From assembly GCA_027307295.1 (NCBI GenBank), contig DAHUXF010000015.1, positions 1 through 17,910 of the forward strand: a stretch of 17,910 nt of DNA, read 5' to 3'. Source of the stretch: Acidobacteriaceae bacterium. GTDB lineage: Bacteria > Acidobacteriota > Terriglobia > Terriglobales > Acidobacteriaceae. A program made the position numbers and the translations under genes. Numbering within the stretch: position 1 is the stretch's first letter; every line of letters begins with the position of its first letter. Positions 1 through 7,707 of this stretch are shown here, piece by piece. Under the pieces are notes generated by a model, which saw only the letters and a list, made by a program, of their open reading frames with translations, was not told where the DNA came from and made no database searches.

Positions 1-1328
1 CCGATAACCCCATCATTAATACGCGCTCATTTGGAGAAGATCCCGATATGGTGGGCAAAATGGTATCGGCTTACATCAAAGGAGCCACAGCGCACGGGAT
101 GCTCACCACAGTAAAACACTTTCCCGGCCACGGCGACACGGGTACGGACTCTCACCTGGGTGTGGCCAGAGTGGAAGGAAATCTGGAGCACTTAAAATCG
201 GTTGAGTTGCCGCCGTTTCAGCAGGCGATATCGGCGGGCGTAGCCTCGGTCATGGTGGCGCACCTGGCTGTGCCTGCATTGGATACCGATGCAAACCATG
301 TGGCAACAATATCGCCGCGCGTGGTCACGGATGTACTCAAGGACCAGCTTGGCTTTCACGGCGTGGTGGTTACCGATGCGCTGGAGATGCGCGGATTAAC
401 CAGTGTTTATCCACCCGGCCCGGTCAGTCCAACGGCGCGCGCAGCGGTGGATGCGGTGAAAGCTGGGAATGATGTGATCTTATGGCCCACCGATCTTGAC
501 GGCGCTTTCCAGGGCCTGCTGGCCGCCGTGAAAAAAGGTGATATACCAGAAGCCCGCATTGACAGCTCCGTGCGCAAGATTCTGGCCATGAAAGCATCCG
601 TGGGATTGCATCGGGCGCGGCTGGTGGACCTCGACCAGGTTTCACATCTTCTCAACAAACAGCAGGACATGGACTTTGCCCAGCAATCGGCGGAACAAGC
701 CATTACCCTGGTCCGCGACAATGGAAATGTTTTCCCCCTGCCCAAACTGGCGCCCTCGCCCACGGAGAGTGAAACATTTCAGGCCGAAATGCAGCCCAGT
801 GTTCAGGTGGTAACGGTAATAATTGTCGATACGATTCATGGTAGCTGGGGACGGCCTTTTGAGAAGGCGCTGAAAGCCCGCCGCGCAGACGCAACGGTTT
901 TCTATGTCGATAAGACAGTTGCCACCGCAATGAGCGGACAGATATTACAAGCGGTAAAAGATGCAGGCAAGGTAGTAGTAGCAGCTTATATTGTGCCCAC
1001 GCCCGCAAAGCAGGTAACGGTCAATGGACAGCTGGTCAACAGCGTTGGCCTGGAAGAATCATCGGGTGTGCTGCTGCGGAATATCCTGGACATCGCGCGG
1101 CACAAGACCGCACTTGTGGCCATGGGAAATCCCTATGTCGCGCAGAATTTCCCTAATGTTGAAAACTACATATGCACATTCTCCAACGCCACCAGCTCTG
1201 AAATTGGCGCAGTGAAAGTGCTCTTTGGAGAAATAACACCTTCCGGTCATATGCCGGTAACGCTGCCGGGCATTGCCAAGCGCGGTTTCGGATTGCCGGG
1301 AGCGCCGGCCTCAACCGGCGCACAGTAA
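1..1328 (+). CDS. nagZ: Beta-N-acetylhexosaminidase, glycoside hydrolase family 3 (5' end outside window)
   Basis: Partial gene. The frame is open from base 3 through the left edge, reading DNPIINTRSFGEDPDMVG, a typical GH3 segment, so the apparent ATG at 48 is internal. GH3 NagZ enzymes remove terminal beta-linked N-acetylglucosamine from muropeptides or chito-oligosaccharides. The NagZ hallmark KHFPGHGDTGTDSH is encoded at about 114-155 and carries the Asp/His general acid-base dyad. The nucleophile is expected to be the Asp of VVTDALEM (codon 375-377). A second alpha/beta domain follows the barrel from about base 690, so this is the two-domain form rather than the short enterobacterial one. 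The signal-peptide region is off-window, so the compartment cannot be judged. It converges on the LacI-family gene with 13 bp between stop codons. Neighbouring kinase, symporter and GlmS-like genes fit amino-sugar use. Another GH3 beta-glycosidase specificity is less likely given the dyad motif. Confidence 0.9.
   Translation, partial: DNPIINTRSFGEDPDMVGKMVSAYIKGATAHGMLTTVKHFPGHGDTGTDSHLGVARVEGNLEHLKSVELPPFQQAISAGVASVMVAHLAVPALDTDANHVATISPRVVTDVLKDQLGFHGVVVTDALEMRGLTSVYPPGPVSPTARAAVDAVKAGNDVILWPTDLDGAFQGLLAAVKKGDIPEARIDSSVRKILAMKASVGLHRARLVDLDQVSHLLNKQQDMDFAQQSAEQAITLVRDNGNVFPLPKLAPSPTESETFQAEMQPSVQVVTVIIVDTIHGSWGRPFEKALKARRADATVFYVDKTVATAMSGQILQAVKDAGKVVVAAYIVPTPAKQVTVNGQLVNSVGLEESSGVLLRNILDIARHKTALVAMGNPYVAQNFPNVENYICTFSNATSSEIGAVKVLFGEITPSGHMPVTLPGIAKRGFGLPGAPASTGAQ
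1302..1321. terminator. GC-rich hairpin at the convergent nagZ/lacI junction, possible terminator
   Basis: GCGCCGG (1302-1308) and CCGGCGC (1315-1321) form a perfect 7-bp stem with a 6-nt loop, inside the last codons of nagZ. It sits just before the 13-bp gap that separates two convergent stop codons. There is no clear T-run on either side, so it is not a textbook intrinsic terminator. Position is the main argument. Confidence 0.3.
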
Positions 1329-1341
1329 TATTTGTGGAGCG

Positions 1342-2415
1342 TTAAGGGACTGCGCGGGTTGATTCGCGGATCACCAGTTCCGCCGCAAGCTTGCGATGGA
1401 TCGCCCCCACTGTACGGTTTTCCGCAGTGGCCGTGATTGCGTCATTCGCAATAACAACAGCGGCTGCACCCATGGCTTCCATGGGCTGGCGCACCGTAGT
1501 CAGGGCCGGAACAAAAAGCTGCGAAGGGTTAATGTCATCAAACCCAACCACCGAGCAGTGGTCCGGCACTTTGATGCCGGCTTTAGCCAGTGCGCGCAAC
1601 GTGCCAAACGCAGTCATATCGTCATAAGCCATAAGCGCCGTAAACGGACGCTTACGCTTCAATAGCTCTTCGGTCATGCGGAAGCCGTCGTCAACGCCTA
1701 CGTTGGGATTACGCTGGTCCGGCAGGTCTACGATCCGGCGCGGATCAAGCTCCAGTCCCGTATCTTTGGCAAAGCGCTGTATGCCGCGCCAGCGCGCCTT
1801 GCTGCTGGCGAGAGCTTTGGGACCGCGCACAAAGGCAATCTTGCGATGCCCCAACCCGTATAAATGCGAAAGTCCGGAATATGCCCCAGCTTCATCGTCC
1901 ACGATGACGGAGCTGATTGCGTCCGATTCAAGTTCGCGTCCGATAATGACGGTGGGAATCTTGCCGCGCTCAATGTCAGCGAGAAGGTTGATGTCGAGGT
2001 AAAGCCAGTTGGCCAGTACAATCAGGCCTTCGATCCGGCGCTCCAGCAGCATCTCAAGATAACGCTCAAAGCGTCCGCGCTCATTGTGAGCATCGGCAAG
2101 AATCGGCAGATAAGACGCCTGATATAACGCGTTCTCAATTCCACGCAGAATAGGCGTGCAATAAGGATCGGTAATATCAAACACCATGACGCCGACGGTG
2201 TGATTGCGCTTACTGCGCAGGGACTTGGCAAAGACATTGGGATGGTAGCCCAGCGTTTTTGCCGCTTTCTGAATGCGCGCCTTGGTCTGCGGTGGAATGT
2301 AACGCGCTAAAGGCGCGTTATTCAGCACAATGGAAACCGTGCTGGCCGAAAAGCCGCTCGTCTTTGCGACATCCCGGATCGTCACCGTGGTTTTGTTGGG
2401 ATCACGCTGTCTCAA
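1342..2415 (-). CDS. LacI/GalR-family transcriptional regulator
   Basis: A 357-residue protein with a LacI-type helix-turn-helix at about residues 9-35 (VTIRDVAKTSGFSASTVSIV). The hinge-helix region follows (NVFAKSLRSKRNHTVGV), then a periplasmic-binding-protein-like effector domain with VGFDDI and LTTVRQP near the C-terminus. These proteins bind CG-centred palindromic operators and usually release DNA when a sugar ligand binds. The start is uncertain. The longest frame begins with TTG, only 3 nt after AGGTGG; a GTG ten codons later would give MTIRDVAK. It is divergent from the ROK kinase (208 bp apart) and convergent with nagZ. Two likely operators sharing AAACG(A/T)TTC lie upstream of the kinase and of the outer-membrane receptor, which suggests a local amino-sugar repressor functionally like proteobacterial NagR. 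The ligand is inferred from context only. Confidence 0.93.
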   Translation of the reverse strand: MRQRDPNKTTVTIRDVAKTSGFSASTVSIVLNNAPLARYIPPQTKARIQKAAKTLGYHPNVFAKSLRSKRNHTVGVMVFDITDPYCTPILRGIENALYQASYLPILADAHNERGRFERYLEMLLERRIEGLIVLANWLYLDINLLADIERGKIPTVIIGRELESDAISSVIVDDEAGAYSGLSHLYGLGHRKIAFVRGPKALASSKARWRGIQRFAKDTGLELDPRRIVDLPDQRNPNVGVDDGFRMTEELLKRKRPFTALMAYDDMTAFGTLRALAKAGIKVPDHCSVVGFDDINPSQLFVPALTTVRQPMEAMGAAAVVIANDAITATAENRTVGAIHRKLAAELVIRESTRAVP

Positions 2416-2540
2416 GGGCCACCTGGCGTTTATAAAAGGAACTCGGGGGAACTTGAGTCTGATCTCTCAGCCATTCTCGCATCTTTTTTGCATAAATTCG
2501 TTTAATAATTGTCCAGACTATACAAGCTGCGCCATGATAG

Positions 2541-2568
2541 TTGTTTTATTGAAACGATTCGCTATAAT
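2541..2568 (+). promoter_or_regulatory. Sigma-70-like promoter of the ROK kinase
   Basis: A perfect TATAAT lies at 2563-2568, with TTGTTT at 2541-2546 (3 of 6 to the -35 consensus) and a 16-bp spacer. Transcription would begin near 2575, giving about 50 nt of leader before a GTG start at 2624. GGAGGT (2613-2618) lies 5 nt before that start. Confidence 0.6.
2551..2560. promoter_or_regulatory. Putative LacI-family operator in the kinase promoter
   Basis: GAAACGATTC lies in the spacer between the proposed -35 and -10 boxes. It is CG-centred and 8 of 10 positions are symmetric. It shares AAACG(A/T)TTC with the site upstream of the outer-membrane receptor (3780-3788). Binding here would block RNA polymerase. 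The assignment to the adjacent LacI-type regulator is inference. Confidence 0.5.
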
Positions 2569-2623
2569 ATGCTGCACCGGCCACGAAGCCGGGTTTTGCT
2601 GCCTGGTGCGCTGGAGGTAGACC

Positions 2624-3634
2624 GTGGGTGCATTCGCCATTGGAGTGGATCTGGGAGGCACCAACCTGCGCATCGCTGCCGTGGATGACCAGGGCAAAAC
2701 CCTGGAGTCTGTGGACGAACTCAGCGAGATCGGGCATGGACGGGAAGCTGTGGTGGCGCGCCTTACGGATGCGGTGAGATTTCTTTCCCGCAAATATTCA
2801 CACAGTCACAATCTCATGGGCGTGGGAGTAGGCCTGCCGGGGATCATCGACCTGGAAGCGGGCACGCTCCATTCGGCGGCAAATCTGCCGGGATGGAGCG
2901 GCTATGCCGCCCGTGAAGACCTGGAAAATAAACTGGGCGCCACAGTGGTCCTGGAGAATGATGCCAACTGCGCTGCCCTGGGTGAAAAATGGCTGGGCGC
3001 GGGCCGGAGCACTGACGATCTCTGCATGATTACGCTGGGCACAGGCGTGGGCGGCGGATTTGTGGTGCATGGAAAACCCTGGCATGGGGTGATGGGCATG
3101 GCAGGTGAGCTTGGACACATGACTGTTGTCTCGGAGGGCACGGCCTGCGGATGCGGCAACCATGGGTGCCTGGAGCAATATGCTTCCGCTACAGCCATCA
3201 ATCGCATGGCAAAAGCCGCCGCGGACGAAGGCCGCTCGGTCTGCCTGGCAAAGGCAAGGGCCCAGGACCCCGGATTAAGCGCCCAGTCCGTTCATGTCTG
3301 CGCGCTGACAGGAGATGCAGCCGCCATTGAGATTTTCAATGTCGCCGGAGCAGCCCTGGGGATCGCCCTGGCCAATCTCATCAATGCTTTCAACCTTCCT
3401 ATGTATATTATCGGCGGCGGCGTGGCCAAGGCATGGGACCAGTTCTCCCCAGCCATGTTCCGCGAATTGCATGAACGGTCCATCGTATTTCGCGCCGGCG
3501 AGCAGGAAAAGCGCAGCCATCGCGCCACGGAAGTACGGCCTGCTTTGTTGCAGGACCGTGCCGGGTTACTGGGAGCCGCTCGCCTGCCTATGATTGTTTG
3601 TGGGACGAAATGCCAGCATTCGCTGGCGGGTTAG
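2624..3634 (+). CDS. ROK-family sugar kinase (glucokinase / N-acetylglucosamine kinase type)
   Basis: A 336-residue cytosolic kinase. GTG start at 2624, with GGAGGT 5 nt upstream. Motifs seen are the N-terminal phosphate-binding DLGGTN (residues 9-14), ENDAN at 111-115 with the probable catalytic Asp113, GTGVGGG at 139-145, and the ROK zinc site: GELGH (His165) plus CGCGNHGC (175-182). ROK kinases phosphorylate hexoses at O6 using ATP. Family members include glucokinase, NagK and the kinase part of NanE/K, and these cannot be separated safely by eye. With nagZ, a symporter and a GlmS-like SIS enzyme nearby, N-acetylglucosamine or glucosamine is the best guess. The last about 15 residues (after LLGAARL) extend beyond the usual family end. 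The gene is led by its own promoter with an embedded operator-like site. Confidence 0.92.
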   Translation: MGAFAIGVDLGGTNLRIAAVDDQGKTLESVDELSEIGHGREAVVARLTDAVRFLSRKYSHSHNLMGVGVGLPGIIDLEAGTLHSAANLPGWSGYAAREDLENKLGATVVLENDANCAALGEKWLGAGRSTDDLCMITLGTGVGGGFVVHGKPWHGVMGMAGELGHMTVVSEGTACGCGNHGCLEQYASATAINRMAKAAADEGRSVCLAKARAQDPGLSAQSVHVCALTGDAAAIEIFNVAGAALGIALANLINAFNLPMYIIGGGVAKAWDQFSPAMFRELHERSIVFRAGEQEKRSHRATEVRPALLQDRAGLLGAARLPMIVCGTKCQHSLAG

Positions 3635-3732
3635 CCGCGTTACAGAATATAATGCGCATCGGTCGTTACGGCAGAGTTTCATATTGGGAACAGCCAATCG
3701 CCAGGCAAAAAAATCTTTAATTTAACAATCTA

Positions 3733-3761
3733 TTGACAGTTGAGGCGCTCTCTGGGAGAAT
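3733..3761 (+). promoter_or_regulatory. Sigma-70-like promoter of the outer-membrane receptor
   Basis: A perfect TTGACA (3733-3738), a 17-bp spacer and GAGAAT (3756-3761; 4 of 6 to TATAAT). Predicted transcription start is near 3768, immediately before the operator-like palindromes. The leader to the ATG at 3888 would be about 120 nt. Confidence 0.6.
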
Positions 3762-3768
3762 TTGCAGC

Positions 3769-3790
3769 AACGTTTATGAAAACGTTTCAA
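3769..3790. promoter_or_regulatory. Putative tandem LacI-family operator overlapping the receptor transcription start
   Basis: AAACGTTT (3780-3787) is a perfect CG-centred 8-bp palindrome inside TGAAAACGTTTCAA, which also reads as TGAAA-acg-TTTCA. A second AACGTT core lies at 3769-3774, 12 bp away centre to centre. AAACGTTT is the core of known LacI-family operators such as PurR boxes and cre-like sites. The location right after the predicted start site suits repression. It shares a 9-mer with the kinase operator at 2552-2560. Confidence 0.6.
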
Positions 3791-3887
3791 TAAACATTAA
3801 GAACATTTTAGTAAAAACCCCGCACGGTCGATTTTAGGCAAATGCCTGGAACGTGTGGGACGGGACGACCCACTTCCTGGAGGTCGA

Positions 3888-6800
3888 ATGCTGCGTTCTC
3901 AGGTTCTGCAAAGAAGTCTCTACTCCTCCTGCTGCCGCAATACAGCAGATGACGGGCGAAATAACCTTCACAGGGTACTCTTAGCGGGTGCCCTTTCATT
4001 TTGCATTTGGACCCTCCTGGCAGTTCTCCCAGTTGCTTATGCGCAGGATGCTACTGGCGCAATCACAGGCACTGTAGTCGATCCTAATGGAAGTTCTGTG
4101 CAAGGCGCCATAGTGGTCGCAAAGGATGTTGAGCGTGGTACGACGCTCAAGACAGAATCGAATGATGCCGGAGCATTCAACTTTGCCGGAGTTCCAGTTG
4201 GTACCTATGAAGTGAGAGCTGAGGCCAAGGGGTTTCGGCCAGCGATGCAAAAAGCATTTACCCTGGTGCTGAACCAGACGGCACGTCTCAATTTTCAGTT
4301 GAAGATTGGTGGCGTCACTGAAACGGTTGAAGTGGCGGCCGATACGCCTATCCTGCAGACTGACACAAGTTTTGTGGGCAGTGTTGTCGATGCGCCGACG
4401 ATTCATGCGCTTCCACTTTCCACACACAATACCAACCAGTTGACCCTTGTGGCGAGCGCGGGTGTTATCACTCCTAATCTTTTTGGTTTTCAAGCAGCCC
4501 AGAATACGTTCGGCACAGGCCGGCCGTATGTGAACGGCGCGCGCGAGCAGGAGAACAACTTCATTCTGGATGGGATGGACAATAACCAGCCAGATAACAA
4601 TGACGTGGGCTTTGTACCTGCGCCAGAAGCAGTGGAAGAATTCAATTTGATCACCGGAAGCGCCCCTGCCGACTTTGGAAACTATCTGGGCGGAGTCGTC
4701 AACGTAACAATTAAATCCGGCACCAACGACTTTCACGGTGCACTCTACGAATATCTCCGGCGCGGTGGGTTGAATGCCAACAGCTGGCAAAATAATACAG
4801 CGTGTCTGCCCAATGGGGGCAGCTTTATCTGCGGCAGGGATGCAGCCGGCAGACAGATCGCGCCGAGGCCGTCAGTACACTACGACAATTTCGGGTTCAC
4901 ATTTGGCGGGCCCATCATCAGCAATAAGCTGTTCTTCTTTTCCGACTACGCAGAATCTCTTTTTTCTCAGCCATCAACTATTACACAGCTAAGTCTGATT
5001 CCTGACGCGCAGCGGGCCGGAGACTTCTCCGCGCTGTGCCAGACTGGTTTTACCGGCGGCCTGTGCAATGACACCGATCCAGTGACGCATCTGCGCACGA
5101 ACCAGCTTTACGATCCATCATCGAGTGCCAGCCCAGCATCGCGCACTCCCTTCTTGAATAACCAGATACCGGTCGGCAGATTCAATTCTGCCGCTCGTGG
5201 GATCGTGAATTCTCCCTTCTACCCTGCCGGCGCCATTGCCAACAATGCCAGCCAGTTTAAGACCAATACCTATCAGGGCGATCTCAAGATTGACTTTGTG
5301 CCCTCGCAACAAGACCATGTGATGGGCCGCTGGTCACAACAGTTTGTAACTGCACCCAGAAGCAACAGCATCCTTCTCCTCGGCGATTCTGCCCGGACAT
5401 TCCCGTTGAAGAACTTCGTCGTCGATGAAACGCATACCTTCTCTGCATCATTATTGAATGATGCACGCATCGGCTTTCAGTACTTTCCAGTGACGGAAGG
5501 CTTCTCTAACCCGACCGGACAGAACCTGCCCTCGACCTTTGGCATCGCCGGCGTTGCAGTGGGTTTTCTACCCGCAATGGCCTTCAACGGCCCAGGAAAT
5601 CAACCGGGCACGATTGGCAATAACGACTTGGTCCAGTCCTTTCACGACACTACATGGCAGTTTGAAGACACCGTAACGTGGACTCACGGCAAGCACGTAA
5701 TTCACAGCGGGTTTCAGGGCTATCACTACATCATGAATGATTTGTACCCTGGCAATGCGGGCCTTGCCGGCCAGTTTACATTTAACGGCCAATTCACAGG
5801 GAATGGCACTCCCAATGGCAGCCCGGCGGCTGATTTTCTCCTCGGCCTTCCCGAGGATGTTCAGCAAGGAAACGGTGGCGGCGGCAACAAATATTTACGC
5901 AACAGTCTTTTCGGGATCTTCGCCCAGGACAATTGGCGTGTTACCAACAATCTTACGCTCAATGTAGGTCTGCGGTACGAACTGACGACGGCCCGTGCAA
6001 CGAATAACGGACAAGACGTCAACTTCGATCTGGTCACCGGAACTCCGCGCGTCGGATTTGGGTACAACACATATAAAGGAATTGACAATTTCCAACCGCG
6101 TCTTGGTCTGGCCTGGCAACCGCATTGGAACTCCATTTGGGGCAGGAATACGGTCATTCGTGCCGCTTACGGCATCTCCAGTTTCATGGAAGCCAATGGC
6201 GTCAATAACCTGCCCTACCAGAATCCTCCATTCATCGAGGCCCATGAGGTTAATTTCTTCGGCCAGGCCTTGCCTAATAGCACTTTGAGCCAGGGATTCA
6301 GCGGCTTCCCCGCTTCAGCCTGCACGGTAGCAACATTACAGTCGCTGTCGCCGGCCTGCATTCAGGGAGCCACGTTACATCTCACCAATCCCAATCTCCA
6401 GCCTGCGGTGGACCAGCAGTGGAATCTCACCATCCAGAGGCAGATGGGAAAAAACACATCGATATCGGTTGCGTATGTTGGCAATAAGATTGACCACATG
6501 TCCGATATCTTCATCTTCAACCAGTTGCGTCTTGTCTCTCCCGGCGTCACGGCGCCCGGCCCGTTCGCTCAATCCCTCATTAACTGTTGTGGCCCTGGCA
6601 ACTCGCCCACGATCCGCTTTAACGATTCCAGCGGCATTCAGCGGTACAACGCGCTGCAAATTTCGGTGGCCCAGCGCGCATGGAAAGGATTGCAGTTTCA
6701 GACGAATTACACCTGGTCTAAATGCATGAGCAACAGCCTTGGCTATTTCGGGCCGTTCGGAGATGAGGAAGCGCTTCCTGGAGGCGTTAGCCAGACGGGC

Positions 6801-7427
6801 TTTGGCTTCTTCTTCCAGAACGCCTACAACGCAAAGGGAGACTATGGGCGCTGCATCTCTGATGCGGCAAGCCTGTTCAATGGCTATTTGTTGTATGACC
6901 TGCCCTTTGGCAAAGGACGCATGTTTGGCAACAATGTTGCACCAGTTGTAAATGCTGTCCTCGGAGGTTGGAGCATTGCATCAAACTTTACCCTTCATAC
7001 AGGGTTTGCTTTGTATCCTCACGGGCCAGACAATTCAGGGACAAATAGCGCTTCGCCTCGGCCCAACTGCGTTGCTGGCGTCTCGCAATCCGGGAGCGGC
7101 AACCTCACGGATCCCAATGCAACCGGTGGGGTCATAGGCATCCAGCTTCTGAATCCCGCTGCCGTCACTCCAGCCGCGCCAGGGACCTTCGGCACATGCG
7201 GGGCAGGCTCCTTCCGTGGACCAGGGCTGGCAACCTCCGATCTGAGCATTGTGAAGGCGTTTTCTATTTCTGAGAGAACCAACTTTCAATTTCTAACTCA
7301 GTTCATTAACTTGACCAACACGCCGATTTTTGGCGCTCCAAACACAACTGCTGGTAATACTTTTGGCCTGGTCACTTCATCAAATCCAGGCCGGCAGGTC
7401 CAGTTCGGCCTGAAACTGCTCTTCTGA
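3888..7427 (+). CDS. Oar-like TonB-dependent outer-membrane receptor with carboxypeptidase-regulatory-like domain
   Basis: A protein of 1,179 residues if started at ATG 3888, which has GGAGGT 3 nt upstream. An upstream in-frame GTG (3855) lacks a ribosome site. Residues 1-52 form a long signal peptide with hydrophobic core VLLAGALSF...LLAVLPV and probable cleavage at AYA-QD. Next is a carboxypeptidase-regulatory-like beta-sandwich (about 57-145: ITGTVVDPNGSSVQGA, GVPVGTYEV). A plug domain follows with the family hallmark NNFILDGMDNN and GGVVNVTIKSGTNDFHG. A long beta-barrel ends in the outer-membrane signature FGLKLLF, with C-terminal Phe. No convincing TonB box is evident by eye. Such receptors import large or scarce substrates with TonB energy, or act as SusC-like glycan porins; no SusD partner lies here. 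Promoter and operator placement and the downstream symporter suggest uptake of an amino-sugar oligomer, which is inference. Confidence 0.93.
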   Translation: MLRSQVLQRSLYSSCCRNTADDGRNNLHRVLLAGALSFCIWTLLAVLPVAYAQDATGAITGTVVDPNGSSVQGAIVVAKDVERGTTLKTESNDAGAFNFAGVPVGTYEVRAEAKGFRPAMQKAFTLVLNQTARLNFQLKIGGVTETVEVAADTPILQTDTSFVGSVVDAPTIHALPLSTHNTNQLTLVASAGVITPNLFGFQAAQNTFGTGRPYVNGAREQENNFILDGMDNNQPDNNDVGFVPAPEAVEEFNLITGSAPADFGNYLGGVVNVTIKSGTNDFHGALYEYLRRGGLNANSWQNNTACLPNGGSFICGRDAAGRQIAPRPSVHYDNFGFTFGGPIISNKLFFFSDYAESLFSQPSTITQLSLIPDAQRAGDFSALCQTGFTGGLCNDTDPVTHLRTNQLYDPSSSASPASRTPFLNNQIPVGRFNSAARGIVNSPFYPAGAIANNASQFKTNTYQGDLKIDFVPSQQDHVMGRWSQQFVTAPRSNSILLLGDSARTFPLKNFVVDETHTFSASLLNDARIGFQYFPVTEGFSNPTGQNLPSTFGIAGVAVGFLPAMAFNGPGNQPGTIGNNDLVQSFHDTTWQFEDTVTWTHGKHVIHSGFQGYHYIMNDLYPGNAGLAGQFTFNGQFTGNGTPNGSPAADFLLGLPEDVQQGNGGGGNKYLRNSLFGIFAQDNWRVTNNLTLNVGLRYELTTARATNNGQDVNFDLVTGTPRVGFGYNTYKGIDNFQPRLGLAWQPHWNSIWGRNTVIRAAYGISSFMEANGVNNLPYQNPPFIEAHEVNFFGQALPNSTLSQGFSGFPASACTVATLQSLSPACIQGATLHLTNPNLQPAVDQQWNLTIQRQMGKNTSISVAYVGNKIDHMSDIFIFNQLRLVSPGVTAPGPFAQSLINCCGPGNSPTIRFNDSSGIQRYNALQISVAQRAWKGLQFQTNYTWSKCMSNSLGYFGPFGDEEALPGGVSQTGFGFFFQNAYNAKGDYGRCISDAASLFNGYLLYDLPFGKGRMFGNNVAPVVNAVLGGWSIASNFTLHTGFALYPHGPDNSGTNSASPRPNCVAGVSQSGSGNLTDPNATGGVIGIQLLNPAAVTPAAPGTFGTCGAGSFRGPGLATSDLSIVKAFSISERTNFQFLTQFINLTNTPIFGAPNTTAGNTFGLVTSSNPGRQVQFGLKLLF

Positions 7428-7707
7428 CCGGCAATGCATCAACGGTTTGCGGCTGGCAGCATCAACATTGATGATGCAGGCCAGCTGCACCGGAGCACAA
7501 AGGCATGTCAACTTCTGGCGACGAAATTCGTCAGAGCGGCGATGCGGGGCTGTTACACCACGGGGTAAGAGCTCCGCATTGGGCCGAAACTCGATTCATC
7601 TTTCGCTCCTCCATCCCCAAGGCGGATGATTCAGCAACTTGCCGCTGCCAATCTGGCTGGCGCAAAACGCAGCGGGCCGGACCGCTAACTCAGCACAGGG
7701 AGAAAAT
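7428..7707 (+). other. Structured intercistronic region between receptor and symporter
   Basis: 280 bp without a convincing gene. It holds a strong hairpin (7449-7488), a 13-bp palindrome GACGAA-a-TTCGTC (7520-7532) and, at its end, AGGGAG (7697-7702) serving the symporter start. I see no clear promoter here. Small open frames lack ribosome sites and protein-like composition. Confidence 0.5.
7449..7488 (+). repeat. Long imperfect hairpin after the receptor gene
   Basis: The outer stem pairs 7449-7457 (GCGGCTGGC) with 7480-7488 (GCCAGCTGC), 9 bp including one G-U. The inner stem pairs 7459-7464 (GCATCA) with 7472-7477 (TGATGC), 6 bp. They are separated by a 1x2 internal loop and capped by a 7-nt loop. 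It begins 22 nt after the receptor stop. No T-run follows, so it may act as an mRNA 3'-stabilising or attenuating structure rather than a canonical terminator. Confidence 0.55.

Larger units (their letters stand above)
3635..3887 (+). promoter_or_regulatory. Leader and promoter region of the outer-membrane receptor
   Basis: A 253-bp non-coding stretch between the kinase and the receptor start. It contains the promoter and operator entered separately and an AT-rich leader. A Shine-Dalgarno GGAGGT (3879-3884) lies 3 nt before ATG 3888. A lone TATAAT at 3648-3653 has no convincing -35 partner. The stem GCCAGC/GCTGGC (3612-3627) at the kinase 3' end has no T-run. Confidence 0.5.

Noticed and set aside
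3612..3627. GCCAGC-attc-GCTGGC stem as terminator of the kinase gene
   Set aside because: Only 6 bp, inside the coding end and not followed by T residues.
3648..3653. TATAAT as a second receptor promoter
   Set aside because: No acceptable -35 sequence at 16-18 bp, and the TTGACA promoter downstream is better.
3855..3887. Upstream GTG start adding 11 residues to the outer-membrane receptor
   Set aside because: No ribosome site precedes it, while ATG 3888 has GGAGGT just upstream and gives a normal signal peptide.
3996..4790. 264-codon open frame on the minus strand under the receptor gene
   Set aside because: It is fully inside a well-supported gene on the other strand and has no recognisable motifs.
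7639..7707. TTG start adding 23 residues to the symporter
   Set aside because: The added segment has no family character; ATG 7708 has a well-placed AGGGAG and the first membrane helix follows at once.
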